Assembly (NCBI RefSeq): GCF_003054555.1
Contig: NZ_CP026304.1
Coordinates: forward strand, 62,001-126,000
From: Streptomyces lunaelactis
GTDB lineage: Bacteria; Actinomycetota; Actinomycetes; Streptomycetales; Streptomycetaceae
Direction: 5' to 3'
DNA: 64,000 bases
Of this stretch, positions 34,753 to 43,970 are shown piece after piece. A program made the translations under genes and the position numbers. The notes beneath the pieces were generated by a model that ran no database searches, had not been told where the DNA came from, and saw only the letters and a list, made by a program, of their open reading frames with translations. Positions within the stretch are counted from its first letter, which is position 1. Each line of letters opens with the position of its first letter.

Positions 34753-36144
34753 GTGCCCGTACCGCCTCACGCCACCGCCAGCCCCGGCCCAGGGGAACGC
34801 CTTCAACTGCCGCGCCCGCCAGCCCGGTGCCCGGCGGACGCCGTCCCTTTGTACGGACCGGGATTCGATGTGGATCCCGATGCCTGCTACGCGGCGCTGC
34901 GACGGCTCGGGCCGATTGTCCCGGTGGTGTGCGGCGAGGACGCGGGATGGGGATGGCTGGTCCTCGGCAGCAAGGAGGTGCTGGAGGTGCTGGGCAACGA
35001 CGACGGGGCGTGGAGCCCTGACTCGCGCCGGTGGCATGGCGACGTGCCTGCCCGACGCCGTCGCCCGGATCGCTTGTTGCGCTGGCGCCCGGGCATCCAG
35101 TCCGGCCACAGCACCTCCGGCGAACCCGCCCCCCTGCCATCCCCCCAAGCCCGCGCGCTGGGCGAACTCGCGCCCTGCACCCCAGACTTCATCCAGCAAC
35201 TCGTGGACGAGCTCATCGACGAATGCGCCCCGCAAGGCAGGACGGATCTCATGGGCCAGTTCGCCCAGCGGCTTCCGCTGCTTGTCATGATGGGGCTGCT
35301 CGGCATGGACGAGCGGTATGCCGCCGGCGTGGGCCAGAGCGTCCCCGACCTGCTCGAGAGGAAGCCGCATTCCGACCAGGCCTCTCCGCGCCTGGACGAG
35401 CTTCTGCTCCAGCTCGTGGAGGAGAAGTCCCAGGCGCCCGGACGCGATCTCGCCTCCTGGATGATCTACTACGGGCGCGAGTTCAGCGGGCAGGAGCTCG
35501 CCCATCAGGCGCGGCTGCTGCTCCTGGCCGTTGTGGAGGGATGCACCGCGCTGATGGGCAGCGTCCTGTTCCCGCTGCTGCCCGATCCCGGCGGCCGCCA
35601 GCCGGACGGCCAGCGCACTGACGTTCCGCAGATCACCGGCAGCGTCATGCGGCACAGTCCTGCGACCCCGGAGCTGTTCGGCCGCGTCGCCGCACGCGAC
35701 ACCTCGCTGGGCGGCGTATTCATCCGCGAGGGCGATCTAGTCATCGTTTCTCTCGCTGCTGCCGGCGGAGACCCGGTTCCAAGCCCCCCTGATCTGGCAG
35801 TTGCCGACGCCCCGGGGGCAGGGGCCGGGGACGCCGGTGCAACCCAGGACCTGATGTGGCTGGTGGTCATGACCGCGGTGGACCGGCTCGCCTTCCGCCT
35901 GCGCGACCTGCGCCTGAGCATGCCCGCCCGCGAGCTGCTGTGGAAGCAGGCCCTGACGGTCCGCTACCCGCAGTCTCTGCCCGTGCAGTTCCTCCCCGGC
36001 CAGCCGTGCATCACCGGGGACGTCCGGTGGCTGCCCGACACCGACTTCACCAGCGCTCCCCCACCGCTGCCACCCGCCACCACCCCAACCGACCCTGCCT
36101 CTGCCAGCTGGCGATCACTGTGGCAAGGCAGCCGCAGGAAGTAG
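34753..36144 (+). CDS. cytochrome P450-like protein without the heme cysteine
   Basis: 463 residues from GTG 34753 (GGAG 6 bases upstream). P450 fold by order: DPDACYAALRRLGPIVPVV, LGSKEVLEVLGNDDGAWSPDSRRW, DLMGQFAQRLPLLVMMGLLGMDE, GRDLASWMIYYGREFSGQELAHQARLLLLAVVEGCTALMGS (I-helix place), GRVAARDTSLGGVFIREGDLVIVSLAAAG. Where the FGxGxHxCxG loop should be there is an alanine/glycine stretch GAGAGDAGATQDLMWLV and no cysteine; the ExxR glutamate is also missing (ITGSVMRH). It resembles the P450 at 46448-47863. Likely a pseudoenzyme, perhaps a helper of the neighbouring P450. The frame is open, so it is not simply decayed. Confidence 0.65.
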   Translation: MPVPPHATASPGPGERLQLPRPPARCPADAVPLYGPGFDVDPDACYAALRRLGPIVPVVCGEDAGWGWLVLGSKEVLEVLGNDDGAWSPDSRRWHGDVPARRRRPDRLLRWRPGIQSGHSTSGEPAPLPSPQARALGELAPCTPDFIQQLVDELIDECAPQGRTDLMGQFAQRLPLLVMMGLLGMDERYAAGVGQSVPDLLERKPHSDQASPRLDELLLQLVEEKSQAPGRDLASWMIYYGREFSGQELAHQARLLLLAVVEGCTALMGSVLFPLLPDPGGRQPDGQRTDVPQITGSVMRHSPATPELFGRVAARDTSLGGVFIREGDLVIVSLAAAGGDPVPSPPDLAVADAPGAGAGDAGATQDLMWLVVMTAVDRLAFRLRDLRLSMPARELLWKQALTVRYPQSLPVQFLPGQPCITGDVRWLPDTDFTSAPPPLPPATTPTDPASASWRSLWQGSRRK

Positions 36145-36237
36145 CCAACGCCCGCGCCCCCATCGCGGAACCACCGCCGACTCAAGGCGCGCCTTCTGTC
36201 GCTGCCTTGCATGCCGCCATAATTCTGGAGGTGCCCC

Positions 36238-37515
36238 ATGGGCTCCACGCACCCGCCCCGCATAGCCCTCAACCCCCACATCGCCGACGTCGCGGTCGAA
36301 TCAGCGCGGCTGCGCGCGCTCGGCCCGCTGGTCCACGTGGAGTTGCCCGGCGGGGTGCCGGCCTGGGTCACGACGGACTACGACACGGCTCGCACCGTCC
36401 TCAGGCACCCGCTCCTGAGCAAGGAAATGCGCTACTGGCGCGCCTGGGAGGACGGAGAAATACCCCGGGACTGGCCCCTGCTCGGCCTGATCCAGGGAAC
36501 GGCGATGCTCCACTGCGACGGTGACGCCCACACCCGCCTGCGCAACCTGGTGGCTCCCGCTTTCAGCCGCGAGCGCGTAGCCGCGCTTCGTCCCCGCATC
36601 CAGGAGATAGCCGATCAGCTCCTCGATGAGCTGGCCGACACCGACCCCGCCCAGCCGGTCGACCTGCGCGAGCGGTTCGCCTACCCGCTGCCGATGCTGG
36701 TCATCTGCGACTACATGGGCGTCAGCGGCGATGCCTCGGCCCGACTGCGCGCCCCCATCGAGCGGCTGCTGACCATCAGTACATCCGAGGAGATGGGCGC
36801 TGCCGTGGAGGAATCCGGCCGTGTTCTACGAGAGCTGATCGACGCCAAGCGCGCGCAGCCGGGGCCCGATCTCATCACCGCTTTGATCCGAGCACGAGAC
36901 GATGACGCTTCCAGACTGAGCGAGCAGGAGCTCGTCGACAACCTGTTCCAGGTCATCACCGCCGGCCACGAGACCTCGGTCAACGGCATCACCAACACCG
37001 TGCACCACCTGCTCAAGAACCCCCGACAGTTGGCCCTGATCCGCGAGGGAACGGTTCCCGTGTCCGCGGCGGTCGAAGCAGGGCTGGGGTACGCCTCCCC
37101 GGTCAGATACGTCCTCATGCGGTACACCACCCGGGCCGTCGACATCTCAGGGGTCACCGTGCCCGCGGGGGAACCCGTCGTCGTCGGCCTGGCCGCAGCA
37201 GGCCGCGACACGGGCAAATGCCCAGTCGCAGGGCCCGCGGCCGACACCTTCGACATCCGCGCGAACGCCGAGCACCTGAGCTTCGGCTATGGCCCCCACT
37301 TCTGCCCCGGTTCGATCCTTGCCCGGGCAGAAATCGAGATCGCTCTGTCGTCGCTGTTCACCCGCTTTCCCGATCTCACCCTTGCGAGCGCCGACCTCAC
37401 GCCGATCCAGTCCATCGCACTGCAGGGCGTGACGAGCCTGCCGGTCTTCCTCAACGCCGACAGCCATCCGCTGACACGTCCGACCGCCGGATGCGCAGGT
37501 GACGTGGCGTCATGA
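36238..37515 (+). CDS. cytochrome P450 with altered ExxR motif
   Basis: 425 residues, ATG with GGAGG 5 bases upstream. I-helix VITAGHETSVNGI, Cys loop HLSFGYGPHFCPGSILARAE complete. The K-helix, normally ExxR, reads VEAGLGYASPVRY, with glycine in place of arginine. Otherwise a normal soluble actinomycete P450 that would need ferredoxin and reductase from elsewhere. It follows the P450-like gene by 93 bases on the same strand and is convergent with the terpene cyclase, so hydroxylation of a terpene is plausible. Confidence 0.8.
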   Translation: MGSTHPPRIALNPHIADVAVESARLRALGPLVHVELPGGVPAWVTTDYDTARTVLRHPLLSKEMRYWRAWEDGEIPRDWPLLGLIQGTAMLHCDGDAHTRLRNLVAPAFSRERVAALRPRIQEIADQLLDELADTDPAQPVDLRERFAYPLPMLVICDYMGVSGDASARLRAPIERLLTISTSEEMGAAVEESGRVLRELIDAKRAQPGPDLITALIRARDDDASRLSEQELVDNLFQVITAGHETSVNGITNTVHHLLKNPRQLALIREGTVPVSAAVEAGLGYASPVRYVLMRYTTRAVDISGVTVPAGEPVVVGLAAAGRDTGKCPVAGPAADTFDIRANAEHLSFGYGPHFCPGSILARAEIEIALSSLFTRFPDLTLASADLTPIQSIALQGVTSLPVFLNADSHPLTRPTAGCAGDVAS

Positions 37516-37733
37516 CCGTGCCGCCTCAGTCACCCCTGCGGTAATGCCGTTCCGTACCTCCGGCGGTGGCCCACCACCGGCGGTGCTCGCCACCGTCGGC
37601 CAGGGCCTGTGCCCCTGTGCCTCGTGCTTGGCCCGGTCGGGACTCTCTACGGCAACTGCCTCGCCGGGCAGTTCGGCGCGTCCGCGACGGGGAACCTGAC
37701 CCTCGCCGTGCCGTTCCTCGGGCCCAAGCCCGT

Positions 37734-38888
37734 CTACGCAGTGCGCTGCCGCGGGGAAGGCGGTGAGCCTGCTGCCTGGGTGGCGCCTGCAAGGTGGGGC
37801 TCGGCCAGGAGGTCGAGGTCCCACCACCAGGCGATGGCGGGGATGTCCAGCGGCTTGTCGCTGGTGTCGGTGGGTGTCTCGCGGAAGGCTGTGGGCAGGC
37901 TGGCCGGGTCTTCGGGTGTGGTGTAGCGCACGGAGCTGATGCCCCAGTCCTGGGCACCGCGTATGAACGTTCTGAGGTTGTGGAGGTACTGCCGCAGCTG
38001 GGGGCTTGCCGCCGGAAGTAGTCGCTCGTGCAGGCGCAGGAAGAGGCGCATCACCCGGTCCCGCTGAGCGATGGCCAGATCGAGGGCCTGGCTGGGGCTG
38101 AGCTGGTACTCGTGCTCCAGAACCCGTACGACGTTGAGGTAGTAGCCCGGCCCCCGGCTCTCCTTGTGATGGGAGAACAGGTCGTTGTCCCAGGTGATGA
38201 TGAAGGAGGCCATCTCGGCCGCGGCCCGCACGGGCTTCTGGTCCCGCTCGTCGGCCTGCAGAACGTAGCCGTGGCCCATCTCGAGCAGCGGCAGCACGAC
38301 CGTCGTTGCGCCGTCATAGAGACGCATCAACGTGTAGTCGTTGAGATCGGGAACAGTGCCCGTGCTGCGGTGCTCGGCTTCCCAGACCACGGTGGAGAAG
38401 TACTCGCGCAGGGCATTGACCCAGAGAGCCGTCTGCCCGACTGAGCCGTGCTGGGAGATTCTGCGCTGCAGGTCACGTAGCCCGCCGGCGAGCGGGTCGT
38501 CCAGCAGCATGGGGGCTTCAGGGTTCTGCGCGATGCGCAGCAGCCGCTGGAGGGCTGCCATCAACGCCCCCGGCCTGCGGCCCAGTTCGCCTTCCTCGCA
38601 GTATCCGTCGTCCACACCGAACAGCCACAGAACAAAATCGGAGAGGATGCCGATGACTGCTTCTCGCCCATCGGGCAGGACCCGGGCAGCGAACGTGCCG
38701 ATGTCGTGCTGAACGAGCCGGTCGCGCAGTTCGTCTGACCCGATGCCGATCGCTTCCGCCCACGCGGTGGTCTGGGCGTTTATGGCCGGATGGCTGGGAT
38801 GTATGGCCGGAGGTATCGGAGAGTAGATCGGCGGAACAGCCAGCTCCGGTCTCACGGGACCACCTCTCTGCAAGGCGGACGCCGGCAT
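37734..38888 (-). CDS. class I terpene synthase
   Basis: 384 residues. First metal site: WLFGVDDGYCEEG (DDxxCE type, as in 2-methylisoborneol and related cyclases). Second: ITWDNDLFSHHKESRG, the NSE triad N-D-L-F-S-H-H-K-E. A C-terminal SSVRYTT may serve as the RY pair. Proline-rich N-terminal leader of about 30 residues. It cyclises a prenyl diphosphate; product cannot be named. It is convergent with the two P450-type genes. Confidence 0.85.
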   Translation of the reverse strand: MPASALQRGGPVRPELAVPPIYSPIPPAIHPSHPAINAQTTAWAEAIGIGSDELRDRLVQHDIGTFAARVLPDGREAVIGILSDFVLWLFGVDDGYCEEGELGRRPGALMAALQRLLRIAQNPEAPMLLDDPLAGGLRDLQRRISQHGSVGQTALWVNALREYFSTVVWEAEHRSTGTVPDLNDYTLMRLYDGATTVVLPLLEMGHGYVLQADERDQKPVRAAAEMASFIITWDNDLFSHHKESRGPGYYLNVVRVLEHEYQLSPSQALDLAIAQRDRVMRLFLRLHERLLPAASPQLRQYLHNLRTFIRGAQDWGISSVRYTTPEDPASLPTAFRETPTDTSDKPLDIPAIAWWWDLDLLAEPHLAGATQAAGSPPSPRQRTA

Positions 38889-39378
38889 ACCTGCGCCGCG
38901 CGACTGATCAACTACACCGCATAGTACGCATAGGTATCAGCCGTTCCAATAGGGCCTTCTCGCCACACGGCACCGCCTACGCAAGCCCAACACCAGGCGA
39001 AACAGCGTCACCAACCGACGCCGGGATCCCCCGGGGCGGGCCGCATCGGTAACCAGTCTTCGGAAAGGTCCCCAGGTCGCGCCCGCCGACGGGAGCGAGC
39101 TCAGCTGCGACACGCCGTCCCCTGCATTGCGGGCGCGGGCAGCATCTGAAGGCGTGGCATGCCCGCGTCGGCGCAGGAGAGATTTCAGTCACGGTCGACA
39201 CGGCGGGCAGGTACCGGGGCGAGTGCCGCATTCCGAGGGACCGGGCTCTGGCGGACGGCACCGTCTGGGACTTCGTCGCCGAGTTGCCCTCTTCATCGCC
39301 TCGACGGTCCCGGCGCGCCTTGGCGTGAAAGGTACGACATGGAGTCCATGCGCCCATCACCGCCGGGGCGTTGGGGGT
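38889..39378. other. intergenic, no supported gene
   Basis: 490 bases upstream of the terpene synthase. A plus-strand frame near 39180-39330 reads VTVDTAGRYRGECRIPRD and DGTVWDFVAEL, like a fragment of a real protein, but has no start or ribosome site. Confidence 0.4.
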
Positions 39379-39693
39379 TCAGATCCAGTTGCCCCAGCAA
39401 GACGTGGCGATGTAGGCCCTTCGGACGGCATTCCAGCCATGGCCACTGCCGATGTGAATCACTGGCAGCGCAAGAATGAACCAGGCCGTGAAAGCACCAG
39501 CGACGATCAAGGTCCATCGAGGGCCGGCGAAGCTGGCGACCACGACCAAGGCGATGACTGCGGCGCCTAGGCCTATGTGGGCAGCGGGGAGATCTGAGCC
39601 CAGTGCCTCGCGCACAGAGTGGCGTTCTCCACGGATATCCCGCGTGTACCGCTCAGAAGTCGAGCCGTCGCCGCTCTCAGAGCCATACTCCAT
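39379..39693 (-). CDS. small two-helix membrane protein
   Basis: 104 residues, ATG start. Hydrophilic first 35 residues, then two membrane helices (IGLGAAVIALVVVASFAG and LIVAGAFTAWFILALPVI) and a short aromatic C-terminus. Not recognised. Confidence 0.55.
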   Translation of the reverse strand: MEYGSESGDGSTSERYTRDIRGERHSVREALGSDLPAAHIGLGAAVIALVVVASFAGPRWTLIVAGAFTAWFILALPVIHIGSGHGWNAVRRAYIATSCWGNWI

Positions 39694-39956
39694 GATTCAC
39701 CCCCGTGTAGATCCCAGTTCAGCTGTAGCCGCAGCACGAGCAGCCTATGCCGCGCCGAAGTCACGAGAGAGCCTCGGCTGGACACAGCCCAGGCGCTCAG
39801 GCAGGGAACGGCCGACGGCTGGACCTGACTGATCATCGCTGCCCACAGCCGAGCTCCGGGGCCGCCCGACTGCGAACCTCAAGCAGGGCACGAAACCCCC
39901 CGCTACGTTGCAGTGCCGAGTGACGCCACGCGAATACCCACAGATAGGGGACAGCC

Positions 39957-40460
39957 TTACGTGGGGGGAGGTGTGGGCGGGGTGTGTGCGTCTGGGGAGT
40001 ACAGGGCGGCAAGCTCCAGGGTGATCTCGCGAACTGCGTACAGATCGCCTGGTCGGCCGTTCCGAATCTGTGTCAGGACGCGCTTCTGACCGTCGGTGTC
40101 ATCGCGCTGCACGGCATTCAGGTACGCGGCGACTCGCTCGCAGAGCGTGGCACTGTCAGAAGCATCGGATACAGGCTCGGGCTCTCCGAGAACTCGTTCC
40201 CTCGCTGCCTCGAGCTGGTCGGGAGTCAGTGCCTGCTCGGGCACGACTCTGGCGAAGGGGTTGCGTGCGCTGATTGCTGCGTGTTGGACGATGTCCTCGG
40301 CCAGGAGGAGCAGCATATGGTCCAGCCCCTGGGCACCCCAGCGGGCTTCGACCAAGTCGAACTGCATGCCGGCGACGCGACGCTCCCCCATGGCTGTGCA
40401 GGCCACGAGGTCTTCCTTGGCGGACCGTAGTTGGCTGCGGTCGCTCGAACTCAGTTCCAC
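39957..40460 (-). CDS. hypothetical helical protein
   Basis: 167 residues, no recognised family. Helical, with DHMLLLLAEDIVQHAAISARNP in the middle and a Thr/Pro-rich end. It lies just downstream of, and on the same strand as, the BlaI-type regulator gene. Confidence 0.5.
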   Translation of the reverse strand: MELSSSDRSQLRSAKEDLVACTAMGERRVAGMQFDLVEARWGAQGLDHMLLLLAEDIVQHAAISARNPFARVVPEQALTPDQLEAARERVLGEPEPVSDASDSATLCERVAAYLNAVQRDDTDGQKRVLTQIRNGRPGDLYAVREITLELAALYSPDAHTPPTPPPT

Positions 40461-40509
40461 CAGATGAGTGTAGGTTGCTCGGCTCCGCTGCTCTCGACCG
40501 GTCTGCGGG

Positions 40510-40941
40510 TCAACCGCGGTCGGCCGTCACTTCAACCTCGTGCTGCGGGAGGTCTTCGGAGGCGCTCCCGGGGGCTTTGATGATGCGTTGCGTGTCGTGG
40601 AAGGCCTCGCGCTGTTCCGCCGACATCATGTCGAACAAGGCGACCAGCGCGGCTGCGGGGCTATCGCTCCTTGACCAGGCTTCGTTCATCAGCGTTGCCG
40701 AGTAGACAGCGCGGGTGGAGACCGGGCTGTACCGGAAGGCGCGGCCGTCGAGAGACCTGCGCAGCCAGCCCTTCGAATGCACGTTGCCCATGACGGTCAG
40801 GACGGTGGTGTAAGCGATGGAGCGTTCCTTCTTGAGATCATTCAGGACTTCCCGCACCGTCACCGGGCGGTTCCATCGCCATATGCGCGTCATGACGGCG
40901 TGTTCAAGCTCCCCCAGTTCACCGTTCACAGCAGCCACCAT
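40510..40941 (-). CDS. BlaI/MecI/CopY-family repressor
   Basis: 143 residues. Winged helix: LGELEHAVMTRIWRWNRPVTVREVLNDLKKER...AYTTVLTVMGNVHSKGWLRRSLDGRAFRYSPV. In this family a partner BlaR1-type membrane protease senses a beta-lactam or other signal; no such partner is nearby, so it may be orphaned. The region upstream (40945-41215) is a Tn3 scrap, so its original neighbour may have been lost. Confidence 0.75.
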   Translation of the reverse strand: MVAAVNGELGELEHAVMTRIWRWNRPVTVREVLNDLKKERSIAYTTVLTVMGNVHSKGWLRRSLDGRAFRYSPVSTRAVYSATLMNEAWSRSDSPAAALVALFDMMSAEQREAFHDTQRIIKAPGSASEDLPQHEVEVTADRG

Positions 40942-40999
40942 ACGGCTTGTCCGTAATTGATCTCCGATGTGGTTCGGGCGTGCTCGGTCGCGGTGCAGC

Positions 41000-41215
41000 C
41001 TGCTCGTCTGCTCGGCAAGGGTGAGGTTGCGCCGATGGGCGATACCGCGCCGCGCGGTGCTCGACCGCGTCGTCGGGGAGTTCGTGCCGCGCCTTGGGAA
41101 ACCGGCCGCGCCAGGTCAGGAACTTGAGCTGAACGCTGAAGCCCAACCTCGTGGCCCCCGCCTTGTTCCGTAACCAGCCCGCCTCATCGCTGGCCAGGGT
41201 GAAGTGGTCCACCAC
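41000..41215 (-). pseudogene. Tn3-family transposase N-terminal fragment
   Basis: Reads VDHFTLASDEAGWLRNKAG, ATRLGFSVQLKFLTW and GRFPKARHELPDDAVEHRA, the start of Tn3-type TnpA (DUF4158). The rest of the roughly 1000-residue transposase is absent. No Tn3 inverted repeat was found nearby. Confidence 0.65.
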
Positions 41216-41403
41216 CCCGTCCAGACCCAGATCCCGCCCCCCTGCGCAGCCTTCCGCCCGCCCCCGTGATCAACTCTCGGGCTGGACGGTAGAGCCGCGG
41301 ACGCAGGGCAGGCGCGGATATCGGTGAAGCGGCCCGGCAGGGCGTGCGGACCTGGTACCGGCGCCCGGGGCCGATAGTGCGCACTCCCGAACCTGGGGGC
41401 TGG

Positions 41404-41736
41404 TCAGCCCGCCGGGATGACGTAGGCGCGCGCGAAGTGGGTGCCGATTGAGGCTTCGTGGAGGTGTCCGGCGATGGCGCGGTCGCCTTCGACGCCCATG
41501 ACGACGTGGAGGTGGACGAAGCCGCTGCGGATCTCGCCGGTGCCGGTCATCTCGCCGGGCAGGTCGTACTTGGTGATGGTGTCCTTGAGCGCGTCGCCTT
41601 CGGGCATGGTGGAGACGGGGAAGGAGTCTGCGGCCCCGATCAGGGAGACGATCGCCGCGTCGGTGATGCCAGCCTCGGCGGCCTGGCGGTTCAGCTCGTC
41701 GACGAGCTCACCCTGGGGGACTTCAAAGACGATCAT
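41404..41736 (-). CDS. PPC/DUF296-domain protein
   Basis: 110 residues from ATG 41736, overlapping the upstream stop. IVSLIGAADSFPVSTM, GTGEIRSGFVHLHVVMG, GDRAIAGHLHEASIGTHFARAYVIPAG matches the PPC fold (DUF296), with the two His of HLH as candidate metal ligands. Function in bacteria is not settled. Confidence 0.65.
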   Translation of the reverse strand: MIVFEVPQGELVDELNRQAAEAGITDAAIVSLIGAADSFPVSTMPEGDALKDTITKYDLPGEMTGTGEIRSGFVHLHVVMGVEGDRAIAGHLHEASIGTHFARAYVIPAG

Positions 41737-42015
41737 GCGGGACTCCGTCCGATCATGGGGCTCAGCTCCCGCAGCATGACCGAGGAGCACCAGCGTGCGC
41801 CAGAGTCCCGTGGGTTGAGGGCCTCCCTCGCGAAGCGGGTGGCGAGGAAGTCCGCGCGGTGGGCGTAGGTGGCGGGCCGGGAGGCGATCCGGCCGGCGGT
41901 TGTCCAGTGCACGGCGCAGACGCGGGAGGTGACGGCCGTCATGTAGAGGTGGCGGGCCTCCTCGTCGGGGGCCAGGACGTGGGCGATGTCGTCGGCCTGG
42001 CCTTGGCCGTCGTCG
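41733..42015 (-). pseudogene. hypothetical protein lacking its N-terminus
   Basis: Reads ADDIAHVLAPDEEARHLYMT then SRVCAVHWTTAGRIASRP up to ELSPMIGRSPA, stop overlapping the PPC start. An in-frame stop immediately upstream leaves only internal ATG 41942 as start, so the 5' end appears lost. Confidence 0.4.
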
Positions 42016-42237
42016 ACTCATAGCTGGCCACGGTGTCGAGCGGTAGTTGGCCTTACGTGCCGCAGCCGCCAGCGAGCCTGGCCTTGCTCCCATGCGTGCC
42101 TTGAGGTACGGGCGATGCCGCAGCGATCAGCCCGAAGTGTTCTTGGCCTGCTGGCCGTTTCGGCTGGAGAGCGGGAATGTCCGCAGCGGTCTCCTTGCCG
42201 TCTGGCAGGCACTCGATCAGCAGCCGTGGTGCAACGA

Positions 42238-42402
42238 TCAACTTGCCATGACGAAGATGCCGATGAAGAGAGCCATGTAGAGCAGCAGGACCGCAGCCGC
42301 TACGGCCGCCACGATGAGGACGGCCTTCATCACTTTGCGGGCGGGCCGATGGGCGCGGGCGGGTCCCGCAGGGACTTGGGGATAACGCTCGAGCTCACTC
42401 AT
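42238..42402 (-). CDS. 54-residue single-helix membrane protein
   Basis: ATG 42402. Hydrophilic start MSELERYPQVPAGP, basic AHRPARK, then one membrane helix AVLIVAAVAAAVLLLYMAL reaching nearly to the C-terminus. AGGAT lies about 10 bases upstream. Not recognised; short, but the composition is convincing. Confidence 0.5.
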   Translation of the reverse strand: MSELERYPQVPAGPARAHRPARKVMKAVLIVAAVAAAVLLLYMALFIGIFVMAS

Positions 42403-42452
42403 GGAGCCATCCTGTTGATCGCGGCGGCGCCAGGCTACCCGTAGACATACTC

Positions 42453-42608
42453 ATGTGCGAGGTCACCTCCACACGCCCCGACGCGACTGGCCAGGTAGGA
42501 ATCGGAATGGCCATCTACCGGTCGGCGTCAAACGCGTGCCGACAGGCCGCCTACCGGGCCCGCCGCGCGGAACGGTTACGCGAAGCCGTAACGGACCCGG
42601 CCCTGTGA
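42453..42608 (+). CDS. possible 51-residue zinc-ribbon-like fragment
   Basis: Contains SNACRQAAYRARRAERLREA, the C-terminal half of a common actinomycete CxxC...CSxACRQAAYR zinc-ribbon motif; the first cysteine pair is degenerate. No ribosome site before ATG 42453. It ends about 26 bases before the 3' end of the group II intron, so it may be the disrupted host sequence. Confidence 0.35.
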   Translation: MCEVTSTRPDATGQVGIGMAIYRSASNACRQAAYRARRAERLREAVTDPAL

Positions 42609-42676
42609 CGGCTCCCGGCACCCCCTACAAGCCGTTAGCGAGTAGCCGGGAGGGATCTCACCTCCCGGCTCTCTCA

Positions 42677-42710
42677 GAACCGTGCTTGAACCTCTCGATT
42701 CACACGGCTC
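42677..42710 (-). ncRNA. group II intron domain V
   Basis: 34 nt on the minus strand. GAGCCGTGTGA pairs with CAAGCACGGTTC around an ATCGAGAGGTT tip, with a GNRA-like GAGA loop, the standard catalytic hairpin. The 34-nt length is canonical. Confidence 0.85.
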
Positions 42711-42713
42711 CCA

Positions 42714-43970
42714 TCACCCGGTCGTTCGAGGCCGGAGGATTTTCCAGTGGGCGAAGAGCCCCGGGTAGAGCCTGGCGGTCTTCTCCAAGCCCTGCCACGC
42801 CCGGCTCCGGCGACGCCGGAGCCGCTTGTACTTCTGCGTGGCCCATCGCATCAGGTACTGATCGATGCCCTTCAGGCTCGGGACCAACGCGGACGGATAG
42901 AACCGGCCGTAGTAGCTGATCCATCCCCGCACGATGGGATTGATCTCCCGTGCGAGGTCCGCCAGGGACGATCCACTGCGCTGGTGCAGCCGCCATCGGC
43001 GGATCCGCACCCGGATGCGCTTCGCCGCCTCGTCGCTGATCGCCGGGTTGAAGCCGAAGAAGTAACTCCCCGTCTTCGACCGGACTTTCCGCGAGCGGAA
43101 CGTGTATCCGAGGAAGGTGAACGAGACGTGCTCGTACGAACCACGCCTCTTGCCGTCCTTGCAGTACACGATGCGGGTCTTGTCGGGATGCAGCCGCAAG
43201 TCCCCGCACTCGGCCAGCCGCCGGCCGATCGCCCGACGCACCTGGTGCGCCTCGGCCTCGGTGCGGCAGTGAACCACCATGTCATCGCAGTAGCGCTCGA
43301 ACCGGACGCCCGGCAAGACCCGGTCCATCCAGGTGTCGAACGCGTAGTGCATGAACAGGTTCGCCAACAGAGGCGAGATCGCTGAGCCTTGGGGACTCCC
43401 GCGATCTCGCGCGGCCAGCTCGCCACTCCTGTGCTGCAGCGGGGCCTTCAGCCAGCGCTCCGCATACAGCAGAATCCACCGCTGGTCGGTGTGGTGGGCC
43501 ACCGCCTTGAGGACCAGGTCATGATCGAGGTTGTCGAAGAACCCCTGGATGTCAATGTCGACCGTCCAGTCGGTCCTCCAGCACCGTTCCCGGCAGACCG
43601 CGACCGCGTCCAGCGCGCTTCGGCGGGGCCGGTACCCATAAGAATCAGGGTGGAACAGCGGTTCCACCTCCGGTTCCAGGACCATGGCCGCCGCTGTCTG
43701 CGCGATTCTGTCCGCGACTGTCGGCACCTCGAGAACCCTGACCTTGCCTGCTCCCCCGGGCTTGGGGATCTCCACCATCCGCACCGGCGGCGGGAAGTAG
43801 CTGCCCGACGACATCCGATTCCACAGTTTGTAGAGGTTGCCCTGCAGGTCAGCCTCGAACTGCTCGATCGACTCGCCGTCGACCCCGGCCGCTCCCCGGT
43901 TCGCCTTGACCCTGAGATACGCCTCCCAGACCACATGCTTCGAAATCTCGAACGGCTTCGGTCCGCTCAT
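42714..43970 (-). CDS. ltrA: group II intron reverse transcriptase/maturase
   Basis: 418 residues, ATG with GGGAGGAG upstream. Reverse-transcriptase blocks: NRGAAGVDGESIEQFE, YFPPPVRMVEIPKPGG, RVLEVPTVADRIAQTA, DIDIQGFFDNLDHD, GSPQGSAISPLLANLFM, FERYCDDMVVHC (YxDD with C), FTFLGYTFR. Maturase domain X: GWISYYGRF...WATQKYKR. There is no C-terminal HNH endonuclease, so mobility would be endonuclease-independent. The frame is intact. Confidence 0.92.
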   Translation of the reverse strand: MSGPKPFEISKHVVWEAYLRVKANRGAAGVDGESIEQFEADLQGNLYKLWNRMSSGSYFPPPVRMVEIPKPGGAGKVRVLEVPTVADRIAQTAAAMVLEPEVEPLFHPDSYGYRPRRSALDAVAVCRERCWRTDWTVDIDIQGFFDNLDHDLVLKAVAHHTDQRWILLYAERWLKAPLQHRSGELAARDRGSPQGSAISPLLANLFMHYAFDTWMDRVLPGVRFERYCDDMVVHCRTEAEAHQVRRAIGRRLAECGDLRLHPDKTRIVYCKDGKRRGSYEHVSFTFLGYTFRSRKVRSKTGSYFFGFNPAISDEAAKRIRVRIRRWRLHQRSGSSLADLAREINPIVRGWISYYGRFYPSALVPSLKGIDQYLMRWATQKYKRLRRRRSRAWQGLEKTARLYPGLFAHWKILRPRTTG

